From: Bdellovibrionia bacterium
Lineage (GTDB): Bacteria > Bdellovibrionota > Bdellovibrionia > Bdellovibrionales > JAUICD01
DNA: 47,129 nt
Direction: 5' to 3'
Assembly (NCBI GenBank): GCA_030427965.1
Contig: JAUICD010000024.1
Coordinates: 1-47,129, forward strand
This document shows positions 41,244 through 47,129 of this stretch, piece by piece. The notes under the pieces are model-generated. The model did not search any database. It saw only the letters and a program-made list of their open reading frames with translations, and was not told the DNA's origin. The translations under genes and the position numbers were made by a program. Every line of letters starts with the position of its first letter. Position 1 is the stretch's first letter.

Positions 41244-42868
41244 TTTGAATCCTCTTTTAAAACACCTCTCAAAGCTGTCAGATATCGATGACTCCGTATT
41301 TGAGTCGATGAAGGCATCACAACATTTCTAAGTGCATTTCTTACAGTTCTCTCTGCAGTTTCCTTCTTTCCTAACTTCAATTCTATTTTTGCCTTTAATG
41401 TGACAGCTCTCAACCAGTTATCGCCATAGGAATTCATCACAGCACGTTTTACAGTTTGATAGGCCTTTTTATAATCCTCGGTATCAAAAAGAGCTCGAGC
41501 GTAGTAATAGCTAAACGCAAACTCCCCCCTGTAGGCATTGGACAACTTTTTATAAAGTGCAAGCGCTTCTTTTGTTTTCCCACCCTTAAGTAGACAGTAA
41601 GCTCTCTCTTGATTGGCTCCACGAGGGACATCCAATTCCGACTGTTTGGCCAAAGCTTCATACTCACTCGCACATTTTAAGTAAGCTTTTTTTGCTAAAC
41701 TAGAATCTCCCTCTTTTTCTTTGAGCTTAGCCTCATAGTAAAAAAGATCCCCCTTGGTATAACCTTCTTCATCAACCTTGTTCCCATCACGCCAACTCTC
41801 GAGTGATTTATAAACATTTTCAAGATGTGGCTTTACTTTTTCATGATCCACCGAGCTCAAGCTCAGCGCCCATCCTCCAGCTTCAATATTGGAACTATAT
41901 TTTGAAAGCAACATCGTTAAAACACGGATCTGTTCAATTTCATCTTTTGATTTTTGTGCAATTTTAAGTCGTGCTTGAAGGATGTTTTTCTCGCTCCCCT
42001 TTACCTTTTCCCATTCTTCAATAGCTGAGCTATAGTCTTCACGTTCAAAATACCAATTCGCAATTCTCTTTGTAAGACCCTCTTTTTCAGATTCAGTTGT
42101 TAGAGGATTTTCACGCTTCTTAATAGCGGCTGCAATTGGAAGGTCTTTGAGCTTCTGCATTTCAGAGATCCATTTCATCATTGAAGCTTTTGGGCGATAT
42201 CCAACAACTCTTCCTATTTCATTCAGCTCATGGTCCGCAATAACAACGGTGGGATACCCACCCACCTTAAAGTGATCCTTCCACTGCCAAGAAATATCAG
42301 AATCTACGTCCAATTTGATTTTCACAAGATTTTTGGTATTTTTGGTGAAGTCTTTTTGAGAAAACACATTCTCATCTAACAAATTGCAAGGCGGACACCA
42401 GTGTCCAAAAAAATCAATAAAAAGGAGCTTTTTTCCGTATTTTGCACTTTTCAATGCTCGCTCTGGACGATTCAGTAAAAAACCCTTAGGCGCAGGACGC
42501 TCACCTTTTGGAATAAAGAACACATCTCGCGGCCCCTTCTTCTTATTTGGCTTATACCCTCTAGGCACCCGAACCGTAACAGAATATGACTCAGTTTTAC
42601 AAAATGACTCAGGATCATCACATATGGAAAGAACAATCTCATTTTTACCTTTTGTATCCAACTGGCAATTGAGCTCAGTTGGCTTTGGGTTTCCAAATGG
42701 CTTTCCACCACACTTTTGAGGTGCCTTTAAATTGAAGTGATGTCCATTGATTGGGGTCAGTTTGATAATTTCATTTATAACAACCTGTTTTGGAAAATCA
42801 TTGACCAACTCTCCCTCAGGTGTAGGAGAAGCAAAGACCATCATTGATAACAATAACATCCAATTCAT
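41240..42868 (-). CDS. Exported thioredoxin-like protein with TPR repeats
   Basis: 542 residues. A signal-like N-terminus (MNWMLLLSMMVFASPTPEG) and a beta-rich domain with Cys (about 40-100) precede a thioredoxin fold: KKLLFIDFFGHWCPPC (active site C158-P-P-C161) and VKIKLDVDSD, with the cis-Pro region GGYPTVVIADHELNEIG. From about residue 250 to the end, helical repeats match TPRs (RIANWYFEREDYSSAIEEWE, FAFSYYYARALFDTEDYKKA). It is probably a periplasmic disulfide reductase or holder of partner proteins. The start overlaps the glycosyltransferase stop and the end overlaps rmuC. Confidence 0.85.
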   Translation of the reverse strand: MNWMLLLSMMVFASPTPEGELVNDFPKQVVINEIIKLTPINGHHFNLKAPQKCGGKPFGNPKPTELNCQLDTKGKNEIVLSICDDPESFCKTESYSVTVRVPRGYKPNKKKGPRDVFFIPKGERPAPKGFLLNRPERALKSAKYGKKLLFIDFFGHWCPPCNLLDENVFSQKDFTKNTKNLVKIKLDVDSDISWQWKDHFKVGGYPTVVIADHELNEIGRVVGYRPKASMMKWISEMQKLKDLPIAAAIKKRENPLTTESEKEGLTKRIANWYFEREDYSSAIEEWEKVKGSEKNILQARLKIAQKSKDEIEQIRVLTMLLSKYSSNIEAGGWALSLSSVDHEKVKPHLENVYKSLESWRDGNKVDEEGYTKGDLFYYEAKLKEKEGDSSLAKKAYLKCASEYEALAKQSELDVPRGANQERAYCLLKGGKTKEALALYKKLSNAYRGEFAFSYYYARALFDTEDYKKAYQTVKRAVMNSYGDNWLRAVTLKAKIELKLGKKETAERTVRNALRNVVMPSSTQIRSHRYLTALRGVLKEDSK

Positions 42869-43665
42869 TTCACCCTCTTTTCAAAAACATTGTACAGTTC
42901 ATCAGTTTTACCATTTAAATACTGAATTTCCCAAAGCTTTGAGAATTTTAAAAAAACAGAATAGGCAGCTCCAACAGAAATAATAAAGCCTGGCAATCCA
43001 TCCAAAAAACCTCTTTTAAAAAAATACGTTTCAACAAATTTAGAAATTGGTTTTGTGAGGAGTTTAAAAAGACTAAAGTCTTTTTTCTTTTCAAAAAGAT
43101 CCTTTGCCCCAAGCCCAGAATATCTGTTGTTGGTTTCAACTTGATCTGAAAGGTCCTCAAAAACCCTATGAAGTATATGACCCGTTAAATCTTCAAAAGA
43201 CTCCACTTCAACCTTCTCATGGACGTTTCCACCCTTCCAGATCGCTTTCTCTTTGCGGAACAATCGAATCCACCTGTCTGGATACCAGCCACCATGAGAA
43301 ATCCATCTTCCTAAATGAAAATTCGCTCTTCGCACTTGAAAACCATCAACTTGAGAAAGATCTTCTTCAAATCGACTACAAATCTCATTAGAAAGGTTTT
43401 CACTTAAGGCCTCATCTGCATCAAGTGAAAGAACCCACTCCTCAGTCGCAAGTTCCGTTGCTCTCTCTTTTTGTGCCCTGTAGCCCCTAAACTCTTCTCG
43501 AAACACTCTTGCACCAAGATTTTGTGCAATTTCACAGGTTAAATCTTGACTCCCACTGTCAAGAACAACGATTTCCGCAGCCCAGGGAACCGACTTAAGG
43601 CAGCGTTCGATGTTCTTCTCTTCGTTTAGCGTAATCACAGTAAGAGAAATTGGGAGTTTTTTCAC
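42865..43665 (-). CDS. Family 2 glycosyltransferase, WaaE/KdtX-like
   Basis: About 266 residues. LTVITLNEEKNIERCLKSV, WAAEIVVLDSGSQDLTCEIA, RGYRAQKERATELATEEWV and LSLDADEALSENL (DxD-type acidic site) match the WaaE group that adds glucose to lipopolysaccharide core. The C-terminal region (FSLFKLLTKPISKFVETYF, GFLDGLPGFIISVGAAYSVF) is membrane-associated, as in that group. GTG 43665 is preferred because an ATG at 43752 would overlap the divergent gene start. Its TGA overlaps the next gene (ATGA), forming the operon with the thioredoxin/TPR protein and rmuC. Confidence 0.87.
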   Translation of the reverse strand: MKKLPISLTVITLNEEKNIERCLKSVPWAAEIVVLDSGSQDLTCEIAQNLGARVFREEFRGYRAQKERATELATEEWVLSLDADEALSENLSNEICSRFEEDLSQVDGFQVRRANFHLGRWISHGGWYPDRWIRLFRKEKAIWKGGNVHEKVEVESFEDLTGHILHRVFEDLSDQVETNNRYSGLGAKDLFEKKKDFSLFKLLTKPISKFVETYFFKRGFLDGLPGFIISVGAAYSVFLKFSKLWEIQYLNGKTDELYNVFEKRVK

Positions 43666-43741
43666 ACACTCAAATTCCCAATAACCTCTCAGCTTGTCAA
43701 TTATTTGACGAGATCCATCCCCTCCCATAAGCTCTTTTGAT

Positions 43742-44338
43742 ATGAAAAACATATTAATAATTCTAAGCCTTATTTCGTCTTATACCACACTTGGACACGC
43801 GTTTTACTCCACTATGGAAACAGGAGACCTGGTTGAGGATGGTAAGTATCGAGCAACACTTTACCCTCAATGGAACCTCAATGGTGAATACTCTGGCGTT
43901 ACAGCAATGGCCGCCTTTGAAACTGGGATAAATGAATCTTCCTCTGTCCGAGTATACGGGGGAACAGGGCGTGTTGATTTCGTTTTTGGTGGGTCATACA
44001 AATGGGTGCCAATTCCTGATGTCGACAACCAACCTGCTATTGGAGTAACAGGTGGGGCTCTATATGCAAACTTTGAAGCAGAGTCCATCCTAGCTGTTCG
44101 AATTACTCCTATTGCAAGTAAACGTTTTGAAATCGACTTTGGGGAAATCACACCTTATGTGAGCCTCCCACTGGGCTTTACATTCTTTGATGGAGACACA
44201 TTCTATCCTCTCAATTTAGCAGGAGGAGCTGATTTAAAGTTGAACAATTTAGAAGATGTGACTTTTTTGACAGAACTGGCTTTTAGCCTTCATGATTCTT
44301 TTAGCTATGTCACTTTAGGTGCCACCTATACATTCTAA
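43742..44338 (+). CDS. Outer-membrane beta-barrel protein
   Basis: 198 residues with a signal peptide (MKNILIILSLISSYTTLGHA) and about eight to ten amphipathic strands (YRATLYPQWNLNGEYSGVTA, SSVRVYGGTGRVDFVFGGSY, DVTFLTELAFSLHDSFSYVT) ending in YTF, a standard outer-membrane insertion signal. Small barrels of this type are often lipid or adhesion proteins; the role is unknown. It is divergent from the glycosyltransferase, with little space for two promoters, and is followed by a long hairpin. Confidence 0.7.
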   Translation: MKNILIILSLISSYTTLGHAFYSTMETGDLVEDGKYRATLYPQWNLNGEYSGVTAMAAFETGINESSSVRVYGGTGRVDFVFGGSYKWVPIPDVDNQPAIGVTGGALYANFEAESILAVRITPIASKRFEIDFGEITPYVSLPLGFTFFDGDTFYPLNLAGGADLKLNNLEDVTFLTELAFSLHDSFSYVTLGATYTF

Positions 44339-44344
44339 AAAAGC

Positions 44345-44405
44345 ACAACCCACCTTTGAGTTGCGTCATTACGAGTCAGAATGACGCAACTCAAAGGTGG
44401 GTTGT
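44345..44405. terminator. 26-bp perfect hairpin between convergent genes
   Basis: Positions 44345-44370 are fully complementary to 44380-44405 (26 bp, 9-nt loop). On the minus strand the stem is followed by GC and six U, so it serves as the dnaK terminator. It can also stop the barrel gene transcript on the + strand, where no U tract follows. Confidence 0.88.
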
Positions 44406-44417
44406 ACTTAAGAAAAT

Positions 44418-46340
44418 TTAATTTACATCTTTAAATTCGGCATCAATTACATCATCGCCGTCTTTCTTGTCTTCTGCATTCTCTGTTGAAGAAGCAGACT
44501 CTCCATCTGGAGGAGGAGTCCCTGCATCACCTTGCTGAGCATCTGTTTGCGCTTTATAAAGCTCACTACTCAACTTATGAGAGATTTGAGTAATTTTATC
44601 AATCGAAGCTTTCATTCCATCAAGCTCACTTGATTCAAGAGACTTTTTACCTTCAGTAATCGCCTCTTCAAGCTCTTTTTTAATATCATCTGAAACCTTA
44701 TCTCCATTATCGCTCAGTAACTTCTCAGTTTGATAAATGATGTTGTCCAAGTTGTTGCGAACTTCAACAAGCTCTTTCTTCTTCTTGTCATCATCAGCAT
44801 TGGATTCAGCATCTTGAACCATTTTATTGATCTCATCATCAGACAAATTGGAACGAGACGTGATTGAAATAGATTGCTCTTTGCCTGAGCCCTTGTCTTT
44901 TGCAGAAACATTCAAAATACCATTGGCATCAATGTCAAAAGTCACTTCAATCTGTGGAACGCCTCGTGCCGCTGGTGGAATTCCTGATAGCTCAAATTGC
45001 CCAAGAGATTTGTTGTCAGAAGACATTTCACGCTCACCCTGAAGCACATGTACATTCACACTAGGCTGGTTGTCTGCCGCCGTTGAAAACACTTGAGATT
45101 TCTTAACTGGAATTGTCGTATTTCTCTCAATCAACTTTGTACAAACTCCACCAAGAGTTTCAATACCTAAGGAAAGTGGAGTCACATCAAGCAAGAGAAC
45201 ATCTTTGACATCTCCTGCTAAAACACCACCCTGAACCGCCGCACCAAGTGCTACAACTTCATCTGGGTTTACAGATTTATTTGGCTCTTTTCCAAAGAAA
45301 GATTTCACAGCCGCTTGGATAGCTGGGATACGGGTTGAACCACCCACCAAAACAACTTCGTCAATGTCGTTTGCCGAAAGCCCAGCATCTTGAAGAGCTT
45401 TTGCACAAGGGTCAATTGAACGTTTCACTAAGTCTTCACTGATTTGCTCAAATTTTGACCGGGTGAGTTTAATGTTCAGGTGTTTTGGACCAGAAGCATC
45501 TGCTGTAATAAAAGGAAGATTGATTTCTGTTTCGCTTGCAGAGCTCAATTCGATCTTTGCTTTCTCAGCTGCCTCTTTCAATCTCTGTAAAGCCATCTTA
45601 TCCGCAGATAGATCTACACCATTTTCCTTTTTAAACTCCTCAAGCATCCAATCTAAAATTTTAATATCGAAATCATCACCACCAAGGTGCGTATCACCAT
45701 TTGTGGACTTCACCTCAACAACATTGTCTCCAACTTCAAGAATAGAAATATCAAAAGTACCGCCACCAAAGTCATAAATGGCAATTTTTTGTTCTGTGTT
45801 TTTATCAAGACCGTAAGCAAGTGCTGCAGCTGTCGGTTCATTGATGATTCTCTTCACTTCAAGACCAGCAATTTTACCTGCATCTTTTGTTGCCTGCCTT
45901 TGAGAGTCATTAAAGTATGCTGGAACAGTAATCACAGCTTCCTTTACTTCTTGTCCCAAATAGTCTTCAGCAACAGACTTTAGTTTTTGAAGAACCATTG
46001 CCGAAATTTGTTCAGGCTTATAGGTTTCACCTTTGATCTCAAACGCACAACCATCATCTTTTGAAACGACTTTGTATGGTATGCGCTTCAATTCGCTTTC
46101 CACTTCATGATGCCCACGCCCAATAAAGCGCTTAGCTGAGGAAATTGTGTTCTCAGGATTGGTGACCGCTTGCCTCTTTGCAACTTGTCCAACAAGCCTC
46201 TCGTCATCCTTTGTAAAGGCCACGATAGATGGCGTTGTACGTGCGCCCTCTTGATTGGTTAAAACAGTTGGCTGTCCATTTTCCATTACAGCTACAACTG
46301 AATTTGTTGTTCCTAAGTCAATTCCGATGATCTTACTCAC
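44418..46340 (-). CDS. dnaK: Hsp70 chaperone DnaK
   Basis: 640 residues. Hsp70 signatures: [29 protein letters not shown] and [14 protein letters not shown] for the ATPase, then the substrate domain ([16 protein letters not shown]) and a C-terminal acidic tail ending in DAEFKDVN. The start is GTG 46340, giving [10 protein letters not shown] after AAGGAGA 6 nt upstream; an ATG at 46361 would include the ribosome binding site in the protein. It folds and protects proteins with DnaJ and GrpE in the cytoplasm. dnaJ lies immediately upstream, the reverse of the common dnaK-dnaJ order. No CIRCE element is seen in the 70-bp gap. Confidence 0.98.
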   Translation of the reverse strand: MSKIIGIDLGTTNSVVAVMENGQPTVLTNQEGARTTPSIVAFTKDDERLVGQVAKRQAVTNPENTISSAKRFIGRGHHEVESELKRIPYKVVSKDDGCAFEIKGETYKPEQISAMVLQKLKSVAEDYLGQEVKEAVITVPAYFNDSQRQATKDAGKIAGLEVKRIINEPTAAALAYGLDKNTEQKIAIYDFGGGTFDISILEVGDNVVEVKSTNGDTHLGGDDFDIKILDWMLEEFKKENGVDLSADKMALQRLKEAAEKAKIELSSASETEINLPFITADASGPKHLNIKLTRSKFEQISEDLVKRSIDPCAKALQDAGLSANDIDEVVLVGGSTRIPAIQAAVKSFFGKEPNKSVNPDEVVALGAAVQGGVLAGDVKDVLLLDVTPLSLGIETLGGVCTKLIERNTTIPVKKSQVFSTAADNQPSVNVHVLQGEREMSSDNKSLGQFELSGIPPAARGVPQIEVTFDIDANGILNVSAKDKGSGKEQSISITSRSNLSDDEINKMVQDAESNADDDKKKKELVEVRNNLDNIIYQTEKLLSDNGDKVSDDIKKELEEAITEGKKSLESSELDGMKASIDKITQISHKLSSELYKAQTDAQQGDAGTPPPDGESASSTENAEDKKDGDDVIDAEFKDVN

Positions 46341-46410
46341 GGCTCTTCTCCTTTTTTTCAATTCACTTTCTTAAGTTGTTATCAATTTCCAATTCGTCAA
46401 GACCTGGAGA

Positions 46411-47129
46411 CTATTTCTTCTTTTTTCCAAAAAGTCCCACAGGTTCATTCACTTCTTCGTTTCGTATTTTAGCAATTTCGCGCAGCAACGCCTCTTCTTC
46501 TTTTTTCAATTTCTTTGGGATATCAACATCCACTTCAAAAAAGAGATCACCTCGACTTTTAGATTTGAGTGAGGGCAACCCATAGCCTGAGATTCTTAAA
46601 CTCTGCCCTGGCTGAGTGCCTTGAGGGACTCTTAGTTTTTTCTTACCATCAAAAGTTTCCACTTCCACTTCAGCTCCCAAAATAGCTTTCAAGTAGGAAA
46701 GCTCAACTGCTCCATAAAGGTTGGTGCCTTTTCTGCGAAAGTTTTTGTGAGGAAGAACGTTCACTTCGACATAAAGGTCACCACCAGGGCCGCCCTGGTA
46801 GCCACCCTCTCCCTCGCCACTCACTCGCAAGCGAACCCCTGTGTCCACTCCTGCCGGAATTTTAACTTTGATTTTTCTATGACTCACATTTCGACCAGCA
46901 CCATGGCAGCTAGAGCATGGTTTTTTAATAATCTGCCCTTGCCCGCGACAAGAAGGACAACTTGAAGCCATTGAGAAAAAGCCTTGAGCTCGAACGACTT
47001 GCCCTGACCCACCACAGGTTCCGCAAGTTTCAACACCATGCTTAGGGTCAGCACCAGTTCCCTTACAAGGATCACAGTCATCTTCACAATCAAAGCTCAC
47101 TTCTTTTTCAGTGCCCTTAATGACATCTT
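46411..47129 (-). CDS. dnaJ: Co-chaperone DnaJ, 5' end outside window
   Basis: The frame is open to the end of the window, so the J domain is not seen and the C-terminal 238 residues remain. Four zinc-binding CxxCxGxG repeats are intact: CDPCKGTG, CGTCGGSG, CPSCRGQG and CSSCHGAG. The C-terminal substrate domain follows (VKIPAGVDTGVRLRVSGEGE, GDLYVEVNVLPHKNFRRKG, ELSYLKAILGAEVEV and GDLFFEVDVDIPKKL), with a Lys-rich end (FGKKKK). It stimulates DnaK ATPase. dnaK follows after 70 bp on the same strand. Confidence 0.95.
   Translation of the reverse strand, partial: DVIKGTEKEVSFDCEDDCDPCKGTGADPKHGVETCGTCGGSGQVVRAQGFFSMASSCPSCRGQGQIIKKPCSSCHGAGRNVSHRKIKVKIPAGVDTGVRLRVSGEGEGGYQGGPGGDLYVEVNVLPHKNFRRKGTNLYGAVELSYLKAILGAEVEVETFDGKKKLRVPQGTQPGQSLRISGYGLPSLKSKSRGDLFFEVDVDIPKKLKKEEEALLREIAKIRNEEVNEPVGLFGKKKK

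Noticed and set aside
43666..43752. N-terminal extension of the glycosyltransferase
   Set aside because: It would overlap the start of the divergent barrel gene, and the family begins near the LTVITLNEE motif.

Overview
This 47 kb window comes from a Gram-negative bacterium of moderate to low G+C. The best fit is a Bdellovibrionota-type organism (Bdellovibrio and relatives). Two observations support this: a TIGR02147-type regulator next to a secreted protein that opens with the GNGG...W.C signature and carries an HEAIY motif, and many short proteins with signal peptides, one lipoprotein and several candidate beta-barrels. This assignment is inference from gene families; there is no rRNA gene to test it. 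Most genes have strong AGGAG-type ribosome binding sites, and several pairs are coupled by ATGA or GTGA overlaps.

Layout. 1-5.8 kb: a 5'-truncated glycine-rich surface protein faces a FecR-domain/beta-barrel protein and overlaps its end; then a PilZ protein and a DUF523-SDR pair. 5.9-8.2 kb: small secreted proteins, a Fic protein and a secreted phospholipase A2-like protein. 8.2-16.7 kb: housekeeping and membrane genes (RNA methyltransferase, MAPEG, YdjM-like, DEAD-box helicase, VOC), a secreted HExxH protein and a YecM-DUF4269 fusion. 16.8-23.1 kb: a class II (B12-dependent) ribonucleotide reductase divergent from a PLP decarboxylase, a truncated hemerythrin-like protein and oxygen-independent HemN, a set suited to low oxygen. 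23.4-26.1 kb: a secreted zincin-like protein and a serine-hydrolase lipoprotein.

26.1-36.45 kb is accessory and partly decayed, and its right edge is a tRNA-His gene whose 3' end faces it. It holds an MNT/HEPN pair with a frameshifted HEPN gene, a GNAT remnant, fragments of IS256, IS30 and IS481-like transposases, a 30-bp hairpin-forming repeat at two sites, a CACTTATTCAAC repeat at three sites, a truncated antitoxin, and a two-gene unit with homopolymer frameshifts. Intact genes lie among these: an XRE regulator, a duplicated-domain secreted protein, an M14 carboxypeptidase operon and the SUMF1 fusion with its regulator.

36.5-47.1 kb returns to ordinary chromosome: tRNA-His with a clear promoter, a DUF938 methyltransferase, four small secreted proteins, a coupled glycosyltransferase/thioredoxin-TPR/rmuC operon, an outer-membrane barrel, a 26-bp perfect hairpin, and dnaJ followed by dnaK (dnaJ runs off the window).

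I found no complete, clearly new system. The most distinctive items are the GNGG/HEAIY-SUMF1 fusion with its linked regulator, the tRNA-His-bounded decayed island with its hairpin repeats, and the coupled pair at 34.87-36.14 kb with frameshifts at homopolymers.
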